Positions 1 to 6,259 of a stretch of 48,484 nucleotides of DNA are shown in pieces (position 1 is the stretch's first letter; each line of letters opens with the position of its first letter). The stretch is from IMG/VR virus record IMGVR_UViG_3300005753_000001, positions 1-48,484 of that record; one strand, written 5' to 3'. A model generated the notes under the pieces. The model saw only the letters and a program-made list of their open reading frames with translations. It had not been told where the DNA came from and made no database searches. Source of the DNA: a virus. The position numbers and the translations under genes were made by a program.

Positions 1-183
1 CACCATGATGAGATACGTGAGACCAGTTTAATGATTCTTGAACGACACAGAACCCTTTGCGCTCCCGACGCCTATGCAGCCCAAGGTGGATATATGTCAG
101 GAAGAAGTGCCAAACGAATCACATATCATGTAGACTATGGTGAAGTATCCCGAATTACAATAACCCCAGAGATGTTAAAATAA
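1..183 (+). CDS. 3' end of an unrecognised gene (partial)
   Basis: An open frame enters from the left edge in frame 1 and ends at TAA 181-183, giving a 60-residue C-terminal fragment. The tail is mostly polar and ends in ITPEMLK. I do not recognise the family. Its stop codon overlaps the ATG of the next gene (TAATG), an arrangement typical of translationally coupled phage genes, which supports real coding. The start and most of the protein lie outside the window. Confidence 0.6.
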   Translation, partial: HHDEIRETSLMILERHRTLCAPDAYAAQGGYMSGRSAKRITYHVDYGEVSRITITPEMLK

Positions 184-404
184 TGGCTGTGAAGTTCATC
201 ACAAAATCAATTGATTGGACTAACTATCCTAATCTTCAAAAAGAGAGTTTCTTTACTGAACTTCAATTATGGTACAGGAGGTATCACTTAAAAGTACCTT
301 CTTACATTAGAGGGTTGATCAAGGTGGGCCCACCAGTAAGTACTGAGGTGGATTTAGAGCTAAGATTACTCTTACAAAATGTTGCAAAGGAGTTGGGGGC
401 ATAA
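183..404 (+). CDS. Small hypothetical protein, 73 aa
   Basis: ATG 183 overlaps the upstream stop (TAATG) and the stop overlaps the ATG of the next gene in the same way, so it belongs to a tightly packed operon. The product is soluble and mixed-charge, with aromatic residues around FFTELQLWYRRYHLK. I do not recognise a family. Its first residues (MAVKFITKS) resemble the start of the 95-residue protein at 6294-6581 (MAVNFISKS), which may reflect a shared N-terminal module or chance. Confidence 0.6.
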   Translation: MAVKFITKSIDWTNYPNLQKESFFTELQLWYRRYHLKVPSYIRGLIKVGPPVSTEVDLELRLLLQNVAKELGA

Positions 405-592
405 TGTGTAAGTTGAGTATTCGAGTGCGAGAGGATATTATTGGGGTGCTACACCTGTTAGGAGGAGGTTTAGTTATCGCGCTTGCATTACTAGCAGTAG
501 CTATTCTAACCGGTAGTGCTAGGGTTGCTCAAGGCCCCTATAATTTGGCCCAATACCTTGACAAAAAGTTACAATCCAGGCAAGATACCTAA
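404..592 (+). CDS. Small single-span membrane protein, 62 aa
   Basis: The start ATG 404 overlaps the previous stop. Residues about 15-37 form one hydrophobic segment (LLGGGLVIALALLAVAIL) after a short basic N-terminus, and a polar tail follows. This predicts a single-pass inner-membrane protein. No catalytic motif is visible and the function is unknown. Small membrane proteins like this are common among phage early and accessory genes. Confidence 0.6.
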   Translation: MCKLSIRVREDIIGVLHLLGGGLVIALALLAVAILTGSARVAQGPYNLAQYLDKKLQSRQDT

Positions 593-620
593 ATAGAAAT
601 CCTACTAACGGAGTGAGAGC

Positions 621-662
621 ATGATCAAATTAAAGACCCCCCATTGCACTCAGTTGCAATGA
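621..662 (+). CDS. Putative 13-aa leader ORF running into a dyad repeat
   Basis: A good Shine-Dalgarno (GGAGTGAG, about 611-618) precedes ATG 621. The frame reads MIKLKTPHCTQLQ and then TGA 660-662. Its last codons are encoded by the dyad repeat, and the TGA overlaps the ATG at 659 (ATGA). It may be a leader coupled to the next gene, or the original N-terminus of that gene cut off by repeat insertion. Being short, it may not be expressed as a stable peptide. Confidence 0.35.
   Translation: MIKLKTPHCTQLQ
643..660. repeat. Dyad repeat copy 1
   Basis: ATTGCACTCAGTTGCAAT. The arms ATTGCA and TGCAAT are inverted around a 6-nt centre. The right edge plus the following G makes ATG 659, the probable start of the next gene. 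Confidence 0.85.
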
Positions 663-901
663 GTCAATTTATGTTAAGCGACTTAGAGAAACTATTTTTT
701 CATCAACTATCAGATGGAGATACTAGTATTGTAATGACTGAAGTTATCGACCATAACAATCAACGGTATATTTACTTAGGTTATGCCGAGTCAACTTCTA
801 ATATACTTAAGGGTTTTCAGCCCATATTTTTACTCACACCAGCCCCCGATTTTTGGCGTAAGTGGAAGCCTTTATTAATTTCTATTTTTGACAACGAGTA
901 A
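659..901 (+). CDS. Hypothetical protein sharing its C-terminus with the pentapeptide protein, 80 aa
   Basis: The frame is open from TTG 644, but ATG 659 is formed by the right edge of the dyad repeat and overlaps the stop of the 13-aa leader. There is no Shine-Dalgarno of its own, so coupling is the simplest reading. The last residues (FWRKWKPLLISIFDNE) are identical to the end of the pentapeptide-repeat protein downstream, and 56 nt of DNA are also identical. This indicates tandem duplication or gene conversion. The remaining residues are polar and mixed; the function is unknown. Confidence 0.55.
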   Translation: MSQFMLSDLEKLFFHQLSDGDTSIVMTEVIDHNNQRYIYLGYAESTSNILKGFQPIFLLTPAPDFWRKWKPLLISIFDNE

Positions 902-906
902 ACAAC
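851..906 (+). repeat. Direct repeat, left copy (56 nt)
   Basis: Runs from TTTTGGCGTAAG through the stop codon to GAGTAAACAAC and is identical to 1654-1709, at an offset of 803 nt. The pair brackets the pentapeptide-repeat gene and encodes the shared C-terminus. Confidence 0.9.
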
Positions 907-924
907 ACACAGGTGACAAATACT

Positions 925-1704
925 ATGACTATACTAGACTTAAAAGGTGACATTAAAAAAGTGCTGTCTCTACACCGCGAATGGTTATCTGACCCTTCCA
1001 CCGGCCAACGCGCGGATTTGTCGGGTGCAAATTTTAGGGATGCAAATTTTAGGGGTGCGAATTTAACGGGTGCGAATTTGATGTATGCAGATTTAGCGGG
1101 TGCAAATTTTAGGGATGCGAATTTGTCGGGTGCGAATTTGATGTATGCGAATTTAACGGGTGCGGATTGTAGGCGTGCGAATTTTAGGGATGCGAATTTG
1201 TCGGGTGCGAATTTAGCGGGTGCTGATTTTAGGGATGCAAATTTCAGGGATGCGGATTTAACGGGTGCTGATTTTAGGGATGCTGATTTAGCGGATGCGA
1301 ATTTGTCGGGCGTAAATTTTAGGGGTGCGAATTTAACGGGTGCGAATTTGATGTATGCAGATTTAGCGGGTGCAGATTGTAGGCGTGCTGATTTTAGGGG
1401 CGTAAATTTTAGGGGTGCGAATTTAACGGGTGCGAATTTGATGTATGCAGATTTAGCGGATACAGATTTGTCGGATGTGAATTTGTCAGGCTGCATTGGT
1501 AACAATAGAGAGATAAAAACTCTAATGTTGGGTACTTATATAGTCAACTACACCAAAGACATCGTACTGATAGGGTGCCAAGGCCATACGTGGGCAACGT
1601 GGTTAAGTTTTAGTGACGCCGATATAGCAAACATGGACTCTGCAGTCCCTAAGTTTTGGCGTAAGTGGAAGCCTTTATTAATTTCTATTTTTGACAACGA
1701 GTAA
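925..1704 (+). CDS. Pentapeptide-repeat protein, 259 aa
   Basis: About 32 consecutive A(D/N)(L/F)xx quintets fill roughly residues 30-190 (for example ANLSGANFRDANLTGADFRD), predicting a right-handed quadrilateral beta-helix. A C-terminal domain follows with an IGCQGHTWATW motif, ending in FWRKWKPLLISIFDNE; similar tails occur on other phage pentapeptide proteins. I chose ATG 925 because AGGTGA lies about 9 nt upstream. Some pentapeptide proteins (Qnr, MfpA) mimic DNA and shield gyrase, but nothing here fixes the target. The DNA is internally repetitive, so the repeat number may vary by recombination. Confidence 0.85.
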   Translation: MTILDLKGDIKKVLSLHREWLSDPSTGQRADLSGANFRDANFRGANLTGANLMYADLAGANFRDANLSGANLMYANLTGADCRRANFRDANLSGANLAGADFRDANFRDADLTGADFRDADLADANLSGVNFRGANLTGANLMYADLAGADCRRADFRGVNFRGANLTGANLMYADLADTDLSDVNLSGCIGNNREIKTLMLGTYIVNYTKDIVLIGCQGHTWATWLSFSDADIANMDSAVPKFWRKWKPLLISIFDNE

Positions 1705-1709
1705 ACAAC
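1654..1709 (+). repeat. Direct repeat, right copy (56 nt)
   Basis: Identical to 851-906. It ends just after the stop codon of the pentapeptide gene, so recombination between the copies would delete that gene cleanly. Confidence 0.9.
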
Positions 1710-1772
1710 CTTCAGGTTAGAGAGGCCATAAAAGGCAAAGCGTATAACCCAATTACTCATTAGGAGATTAGA

Positions 1773-3113
1773 ATGTTACCGTACTTAGACTTAGTTAAAA
1801 CCGTTAGAGATTATGGCCATGAAAAAGGAGATAGAACAGGTATAGGGACTAGAGCATTATTTGGCACTCAAATGAGGTTTGACTTAGAACATTCGTTTCC
1901 TCTCCTCACAGCCAAGAAAACTAGATTGGATTTGATTCAAACCGAGTTATTCTGGTTCCTCCAGGGTGGCACGAACACAGAATATCTACATGAGCATGGT
2001 TGTCATATATGGGATGAGTGGGCAGATAAGAATGGCGATCTAGGGCCGATCTATGGTAGTCGTTGGAGATCATGGGGAACTCCCGAATATATTATCCCAC
2101 CCAAGCCAAAACTAAGGAAAGAGGTTCCCATAACATATCTTAATGTTGCCAACGGGAAAGGAAAGACAGGACATCCCCTAGGTAAGACTTGGGAGGGGAT
2201 GATTGCCCGATGCTACAGTAAGACTAGTCCTAGTTACCTATTGTATGGTGGGAAAGGGGTTTTTGTTAGTGATGCTTGGTTAGAGTTCGCGCAGTTCGCA
2301 GAGGATGCTGAGAAAATTCCTAATTGGGAGTTGAAGAGAGATAATCCAACTAGTTTTGAGTATCAATTAGATAAAGATATTATAGGAAACGGGTTTAGGT
2401 ATAGCGTTGATACTTGTATGTGGGTTAGTGCAAAAGATAACATTCGACCAACCCATGAACATGTTGTTCTTAAAGGAACTAAGAAGTACACTTTTACAAG
2501 TGTGACAGATTTTTGTGATGAGTATGGCTGTGAAGCTAAGAATTTTTCTGACTTATGGACAGATAAGAAGAATGCCAAGGTTAGAAACGGGTTCACCTTG
2601 GTATCCAGAAAACCTTTGAATCCCACTATAGACCAAATTGCTAATGTCATTGAAGAAATAAAGACTAATCCTACCTCTAGAAGGTTGATAGTATCTGCAT
2701 GGGATCCTGAATGGGTAGAGTACACCGCGCTTCCACCATGCCACATGTTTTTTCAATTTGAAACCCACATGCGGGGAGATGGGAAGAGAATGTTATCTTG
2801 CCAGCTATACCAAAGAAGCGCAGACCTCTTTCTAGGAGTCCCATTTAACATAGCATCATACGCACTACTAACTATGATGATCGCCCAGGTAACAGGCTGT
2901 GTGGCGTCGGAATTCATCTGGACAGGTGGAGACACTCATATCTATAACAATCACATAGATCAAGTGAACACTATGTTGAATCGTGAAATACTCCCAGCCC
3001 CAACTATGAGACTTAATCCAGACATTAAGAACATTGACGATTTTAAGCACGAGGATTTTGTATTAGAAGGATATAATCATCATCCGTATATCAAAGCAGA
3101 TGTGGCGGTTTAA
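1773..3113 (+). CDS. thyA: Thymidylate synthase with an in-frame HNH-like insertion, 446 aa
   Basis: ThyA makes dTMP from dUMP using methylene-tetrahydrofolate. Residues 1-101 and about 282-446 form a complete ThyA core of about 266 residues, the usual length. Visible motifs are DRTG (R21), WDEWAD and GPIYGSRWRSW; then SRRLIVSAW, the catalytic Cys323 in PPCHMFFQF, QLYQRSADLFLG, PFNIASYALL and TGGDTHIYNNH. Between the halves lie about 180 extra residues that resemble phage HNH-type and NUMOD-type DNA-binding segments. They fall in the small-domain loop where Lactobacillus casei ThyA also carries extra residues, so the enzyme may remain active. A Shine-Dalgarno (TAGGAGA) precedes ATG 1773. Confidence 0.92.
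   Translation: MLPYLDLVKTVRDYGHEKGDRTGIGTRALFGTQMRFDLEHSFPLLTAKKTRLDLIQTELFWFLQGGTNTEYLHEHGCHIWDEWADKNGDLGPIYGSRWRSWGTPEYIIPPKPKLRKEVPITYLNVANGKGKTGHPLGKTWEGMIARCYSKTSPSYLLYGGKGVFVSDAWLEFAQFAEDAEKIPNWELKRDNPTSFEYQLDKDIIGNGFRYSVDTCMWVSAKDNIRPTHEHVVLKGTKKYTFTSVTDFCDEYGCEAKNFSDLWTDKKNAKVRNGFTLVSRKPLNPTIDQIANVIEEIKTNPTSRRLIVSAWDPEWVEYTALPPCHMFFQFETHMRGDGKRMLSCQLYQRSADLFLGVPFNIASYALLTMMIAQVTGCVASEFIWTGGDTHIYNNHIDQVNTMLNREILPAPTMRLNPDIKNIDDFKHEDFVLEGYNHHPYIKADVAV
2076..2615 (+). other. HNH/NUMOD-like insertion within thyA (about residues 102-281)
   Basis: The insertion begins after the conserved GSRWRSW and ends before PTIDQI. The first part has WEGMIARCY, YLLYGGKGVFVSDAW, F..F and YQLDKDIIGNGFRYSVDTC followed by WVSAKDNI, matching the pattern of small phage HNH-type endonucleases (WxxMxxRCY, YGGxGxxVxxxW, LDKD...NxxYSxxxC). 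The second part (YTFTSVTDFCDEYG, then GFTLV) resembles NUMOD1/IENR helix-turn-helix repeats of homing endonucleases. There is no intein block A, no TxxH and no terminal HN-C/S/T, so splicing is not expected. Edges are approximate. Catalytic competence is not proven. Confidence 0.7.
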
Positions 3114-3122
3114 GAGGATATT

Positions 3123-3719
3123 ATGTTTAAAAATGGACATATAATGGTAGATATTGAAACAGGAGATACGAAGTCCACAGCCCTAATCAGATCTATTGGT
3201 GCTTGTGAATTTGATTTATTAACCGGAAAAATAGGTAAGAAATTCTACATAAACATTGATTGGGATTCGTGCTTATATGCCGGACTCACAGTTTCACAAG
3301 ATACAATGGAGTGGTGGGAAAAACAAAGTACTCAAGCAAAGGAGATTTTTAACACCCCACCCCCTGTACCGCTTGAGATTGGCTTACTAGAGTTAAGTAC
3401 TTGGTATGACCTTCTAAGGGGTAAGCCTGATGTTTGGTATAACCCAGCTACGTTTGACGGAGAGATCTTAACAAACGCATACGCGGCTGTGGGATATAAG
3501 TTCTTCCACCACTGGTCTAAAGAAACGTGCCTTAAGTCAGTACTAAAAACCATAACCGCCTTAACAGGATTTAAAAAAACTAACATCCCGTTTATGGGGG
3601 TAAGGCATAACGCATTAGATGATGCCGTGTACCAAGCAACATATCTGGCCGCAGGATATAAGCAAGTTCATGATAAGGTTGCCCCAAAGGGAATAACCCT
3701 TAGACCTGGAGTTCTATAG
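3123..3719 (+). CDS. DnaQ/DexA-like 3'-5' exonuclease, 198 aa
   Basis: The DEDD exonuclease motifs are visible: Exo I as VDIETGD near residue 10, an Exo II-like PATFDGEIL near residue 105, and a final RHNALDDAVYQA around residue 165 that supplies the catalytic His and Asp. This arrangement is like T4 DexA and related phage exonucleases of the RNase H fold. The likely role is trimming 3' ends of DNA or RNA during replication or host degradation. A Shine-Dalgarno (AAGAGGA) precedes ATG 3123. The TAG stop overlaps the GTG of the next gene. Confidence 0.8.
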   Translation: MFKNGHIMVDIETGDTKSTALIRSIGACEFDLLTGKIGKKFYINIDWDSCLYAGLTVSQDTMEWWEKQSTQAKEIFNTPPPVPLEIGLLELSTWYDLLRGKPDVWYNPATFDGEILTNAYAAVGYKFFHHWSKETCLKSVLKTITALTGFKKTNIPFMGVRHNALDDAVYQATYLAAGYKQVHDKVAPKGITLRPGVL

Positions 3720-3967
3720 TGCAACAATCTAAGCTAGAGTCTGTACTAGAAGTTACCTGTAATACTATGAGTGGGTTTCTAGTTGCTTTACTTTGGTGGG
3801 AGTACGTAATATTACCTAATGTGGGAGTATTCTCTAGTTGGATTATTGTAGGTAGCTTCACCGTTTTAAGTATCCTACGAGGATACATGTGGAGAAGAAT
3901 TTTTGTGACAGGCACCCATAGGTTAATTCATAGTGGGGTCTCTAAATTGTATAGGAGAGTAATGTGA
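3719..3967 (+). CDS. Two-span membrane protein, 82 aa
   Basis: The GTG start at 3719 overlaps the previous stop (TAGTG). Two hydrophobic segments are visible, about residues 17-36 (SGFLVALLWWEYVILP) and 40-60 (SSWIIVGSFTVLSILRG), followed by a basic stretch (MWRR) that suggests cytoplasmic anchoring. Similar small two-span proteins recur in phages of Gram-negative bacteria next to nucleotide-metabolism genes. The function is unknown. Confidence 0.65.
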   Translation: MQQSKLESVLEVTCNTMSGFLVALLWWEYVILPNVGVFSSWIIVGSFTVLSILRGYMWRRIFVTGTHRLIHSGVSKLYRRVM

Positions 3968-4419
3968 GTACACCAGATAACAAATGCCTAAGGTATAATA
4001 AGGGAAAGGCTAAATTAAGCTACAACCTTTTAGGGCCTGAAGCTCAGGAAGGTGAGGCGATGGTTTGGGAGACGGGTAACGTTAAATATTTTCGAGGTAA
4101 CTGGAAGGACGGGGCACCATGGACAGAAGCCATGGATAGTTTACTTCGACACACTATGGCATTGTTGAACGGGGATGATCTAGATGTGAATAAGAATGGG
4201 GAGGCTGATGAAAGTCATTCAGGGTTACCTCACGCCGATCATTTAATTTGTTGCGCTAAGATTATCAGTCAATCCTACCATACTAGAAAAGATCTAGACG
4301 ATAGACAAGGGAAGAGAGAATCAGCAATTATACCTGAGTTAGAAAAATCTTTTAGAGATGGGAGAAACGACCCTCTCCATAAGGAGGTTAGTGTTACTGG
4401 AGTATCTTTAGGTAAGTAA
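3964..4419 (+). CDS. dATP/dGTP diphosphohydrolase-like protein (DUF5664 type), 151 aa
   Basis: The motif order YNKGKAKLSYNLL, GNVKYFRGNWKDG, SLLRHTMALLNGDDLD and ESHSGLPHADHLICCAKI matches the phage family annotated as dATP/dGTP diphosphohydrolase, which hydrolyses purine dNTPs to dNMP and pyrophosphate with an all-alpha, metal-binding fold. The GTG start at 3964 overlaps the upstream TGA and has AGGAGA upstream. With ThyA and the DNA polymerase nearby, a role in shaping the dNTP pool is likely. Some relatives serve phages with modified purines, but no purZ is visible in this window. Confidence 0.7.
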   Translation: MSTPDNKCLRYNKGKAKLSYNLLGPEAQEGEAMVWETGNVKYFRGNWKDGAPWTEAMDSLLRHTMALLNGDDLDVNKNGEADESHSGLPHADHLICCAKIISQSYHTRKDLDDRQGKRESAIIPELEKSFRDGRNDPLHKEVSVTGVSLGK

Positions 4420-4422
4420 TCC

Positions 4423-4440
4423 AGTGCAATCAATTGCAAT
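4423..4440. repeat. Dyad repeat copy 2
   Basis: AGTGCAATCAATTGCAAT, lying 5 nt upstream of a sigma70-type promoter. The same repeat-promoter-leader arrangement recurs at 6198-6284. Confidence 0.85.
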
Positions 4441-4445
4441 AATAT

Positions 4446-4474
4446 TTGACAAACTGAATGACTAAAGGTATTAT
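4446..4474 (+). promoter_or_regulatory. Sigma70-type promoter P1 with extended -35
   Basis: TTGACA (4446-4451), 17-nt spacer, TATTAT (4469-4474). The -35 continues as AACTGAAT, an extension shared by six promoters in this window. It reads into the PPDK-like remnant and probably the regulator and CsrA-like genes. Confidence 0.85.
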
Positions 4475-4499
4475 AAAGAATAACTTATCTTTCATGGAG
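4468..4499 (+). repeat. Duplicated -10/leader segment, copy 1
   Basis: 32 nt, from the base before the -10 through AAAGAATAACTTATC to CATGGAG, identical to 6253-6284. The duplicate covers the -10, the likely transcription start, the 5' leader and the Shine-Dalgarno. Confidence 0.9.
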
Positions 4500-4508
4500 G
4501 ACTGAATT

Positions 4509-4962
4509 TTGGGTACAGTTACAAAATTATCATACACATTTGGGCTTGTTGGTTATAGTGAGACCCAATCGGAGTTTCCACCAACATTAGAGATGGTTGG
4601 TGGTAAAGGACTTCATTTAATTGAAATGAGTGGATTAAGGTTGCATGTCCCTTCGGGAGTTATTCTAACTACTCAGACCTGTAACAGTTACCTTGGGCCA
4701 TACTTTCAATTTGCCTACCTTATGAAGGATACTCTGATTTGGCAGAACGTCTGAGCACAAAGGGCTATAAGATAATTTTTCAAACCCCTCCATTACTGAG
4801 TTACACCATCAATCAGGGCTAGTAAGATTCTCTGAGGTAGATCCCAAAACACAAGAAATGATGCCTTGCATACATAGCTTAGTCCAAGGTTCAGATAAGG
4901 ATCTAAGAATACTAGACCCGATATGTACATTAGAATCGTCGTTATCAATCTTGTTGGGATAG
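4509..4962 (+). pseudogene. Decayed PPDK-like gene, readable in three successive frames
   Basis: TTG 4509 has GGAGG 7 nt upstream and opens an 81-residue frame ending at 4754. Residues VGGKGLHLIEMS and VPSGVILTTQTC resemble the N-terminus of pyruvate phosphate dikinase/PEP synthase (GGKGxxLxEM...VPPGFxxTT). Fluent coding then continues in a second frame (4685-4834, including PYEGYSDLAERL and GYKIIFQTPP) and a third (4771-4962, including GLVRFSEVDPKTQEMM and SDKDLRILDP). Each step is one frame apart, which suggests a longer gene broken by at least two indels. The 81-residue peptide may still be made. The identity of the later segments is unknown. Confidence 0.6.
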
Positions 4963-4976
4963 ACATAATGTGTTAT

Positions 4977-4994
4977 GCTGCAATCAATTGCAAT
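4977..4994. repeat. Dyad repeat copy 3
   Basis: GCTGCAATCAATTGCAAT. The left arm differs at its first two bases. It lies 18 nt upstream of the ATG of the zinc-ribbon regulator. Confidence 0.8.
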
Positions 4995-5012
4995 AACTTT
5001 TTAGGTGTAGGC

Positions 5013-5426
5013 ATGGTCAGAGATCCTTGTCCCAAATGTGACGGATTATCGTGGTACGAGAAGGAGAATAAGGATATTATTCAACGATGCTTATGTGGTT
5101 ATCTTGCCTTTGTTCAAACCGAGAAGAACGGCGTATACATAAAGCATGTGCAACCGAAAACACAGGTAGTGTTGCCCAGAAAAGGATCAAAGTTATTAAA
5201 GTGTTTAGGAGCAATTGTTAGTTTATCCCCTTCTCACGTTACTACGGGCGATGTATCTGAACGAAGCGGGTTCACTACTAGTAAGACCGCCTCTTACCTT
5301 ATGTTGTTAGAGCATAAAGGATTAGTATTAAAAATACTCCATCGTAGAGGATACGTTGGGGGTAGTACCTGGGAAGTAACAAGTAGAGCGGTAACATTAT
5401 ACAATTTTAAGATCAAGGAGGTTTAA
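5013..5426 (+). CDS. Zinc-ribbon plus winged-helix-like regulator, 137 aa
   Basis: I chose ATG 5013 because the protein then starts MVRDPCPKCDG; an upstream in-frame ATG (4923) would translate the dyad repeat. Residues 5-30 hold two Cys pairs (CPKCDG and CLCG), a zinc ribbon. Residues about 70-125 read as a helix-turn-helix (SHVTTGDVSERSGFTTSKTA, then YLMLLEHKGLVLKI, then a beta wing), in the style of MarR/ArsR winged helices. It is probably a DNA-binding regulator. It sits directly after a dyad repeat, so autoregulation through that site is possible but not shown. It is adjacent to the CsrA-like gene. Confidence 0.6.
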   Translation: MVRDPCPKCDGLSWYEKENKDIIQRCLCGYLAFVQTEKNGVYIKHVQPKTQVVLPRKGSKLLKCLGAIVSLSPSHVTTGDVSERSGFTTSKTASYLMLLEHKGLVLKILHRRGYVGGSTWEVTSRAVTLYNFKIKEV

Positions 5427-5427
5427 G

Positions 5428-5730
5428 ATGGCATTAGTACTTGGATTGTCCCAAGGGGGTAGTATGTACGTTGGGGATACTAAGGTAGAAGTTACAAATG
5501 TAATTTCGAAAACCAGATTTGAAGTAACTGTTTACGGGATGTGTATGGAGAATAAGTATACTATAACTGATCAACGGGCGACTGAGATCCTACCACAGGT
5601 TCAGGTGAGTGCTGGGGATAAGTCATGCCTCACCCAAGTAAAATTAGTAATAGATGCGCCACGACACATCAAAATTTTTAGAGAAGAGATTTATTTTAAG
5701 AGAAAGCAAGATAATGCCAAGCGCAATTAA
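5428..5730 (+). CDS. CsrA-like RNA-binding protein with an internal insertion, 100 aa
   Basis: CsrA is a small dimeric protein that binds GGA motifs in mRNA leaders. Residues 1-26 (LVLGLSQGGSMYVGDTKVEV) align with the CsrA N-terminus (LxLTRRxGExxxIGDxxxV), and residues 71-90 (VKLVIDAPRHIKIFREEIYF) match the CsrA C-terminal half closely, including the APR turn and the Arg of xREEIY (R85, equivalent to R44). About 44 extra residues (27-70) lie between the third and fourth strands, so the protein is 100 rather than 60-70 residues. A strong Shine-Dalgarno (AAGGAGG) precedes ATG 5428. The TRR loop is changed to GLS. Confidence 0.75.
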   Translation: MALVLGLSQGGSMYVGDTKVEVTNVISKTRFEVTVYGMCMENKYTITDQRATEILPQVQVSAGDKSCLTQVKLVIDAPRHIKIFREEIYFKRKQDNAKRN

Positions 5731-6013
5731 GGTATCAGAGCATGTAATTGACTACGTAATGTCTTTAGAGGTGTACGATAATTCAACCGAGGCTGAATTC
5801 ACCTTAATTACCATGGTTAAAAGTGCAGCCAATTGTACCCACCAAAGAGGTAATAAAAGGTTTGAGGGGTGGATTTTCAAGTACTCTAATCGGGTCATAT
5901 CCTCTGCGTATAAACATGATTGTGAACTTTGCGGGGGTCAAGGGGAGATAATGATGAGGGATATAGAGGCCGGATCTACCCAATACCTGAGTTGCCCAAA
6001 TTTTAATATTTAG
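5714..6013 (+). CDS. Small protein with a Cys-rich knuckle, 99 aa
   Basis: The frame is open from 5654, but ATG 5714 avoids deep overlap with the csrA-like gene and leaves a 17-nt overlap. Residues about 75-95 contain CELCGGQGE and a later Cys (LSCPNF), which resembles a DnaJ-type zinc knuckle. The remainder is alpha-rich (VIDYVMSLEVYDNS). It may bind nucleic acid or partner proteins. I do not recognise a family. Confidence 0.55.
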   Translation: MPSAIKVSEHVIDYVMSLEVYDNSTEAEFTLITMVKSAANCTHQRGNKRFEGWIFKYSNRVISSAYKHDCELCGGQGEIMMRDIEAGSTQYLSCPNFNI

Positions 6014-6026
6014 TTAGAGGTTAAAC

Positions 6027-6194
6027 ATGATTGTAGACGTTAAAGCACTAATCCATAATTATATGAGTAAGGGATATTCCCTACCTAAGGCAATTAAAAA
6101 AGCCAGAACACAGATTCAAAATCAGAAGGGCGTATTAGAGAAGAGTAAGACAAGCCATAATTCTGAATCGCTGTTTAAACTAAAGAGGAAGTAA
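6027..6194 (+). CDS. Small basic protein, 55 aa
   Basis: ATG 6027 is preceded by TTAGAGG, and the frame ends at TAA 6192-6194. The product is Lys/Arg-rich (KAIKKARTQIQNQ, ending FKLKRK) and predicted helical, consistent with a small nucleic-acid-binding or phage accessory protein. It is the last gene before the second repeat-promoter module. I do not recognise a family. Confidence 0.5.
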   Translation: MIVDVKALIHNYMSKGYSLPKAIKKARTQIQNQKGVLEKSKTSHNSESLFKLKRK

Positions 6195-6197
6195 CTC

Positions 6198-6225
6198 ATT
6201 GTAACCAATTGCAATCAATTGCAAT
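6198..6225. repeat. Compound dyad repeat, copies 4 and 5 overlapping
   Basis: ATTGTAACCAATTGCAAT (6198-6215) overlaps ATTGCAATCAATTGCAAT (6208-6225). This gives three half-sites spaced by 6 nt. It ends 5 nt before promoter P2. Confidence 0.85.
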
Positions 6226-6230
6226 AACAG

Positions 6231-6259
6231 TTTACAAACTGAACCAATAATCGTATTAT
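6231..6259 (+). promoter_or_regulatory. Sigma70-type promoter P2 with extended -35
   Basis: TTTACA (6231-6236), 17-nt spacer, TATTAT (6254-6259). The -35 extension AACTGAAC matches the family. It drives the 95-aa gene and the DNA polymerase. Confidence 0.85.

Noticed and set aside
882-1505. 207-residue open frame on the minus strand
   Set aside because: It is the antisense of the pentapeptide repeats; the low-complexity KFA/KSA pattern is a by-product of the repeated codons.
2076-2615. Intein in thymidylate synthase
   Set aside because: No Cys/Ser/Thr with block A at the left edge, no TxxH, no His-Asn before a nucleophile at the right edge.
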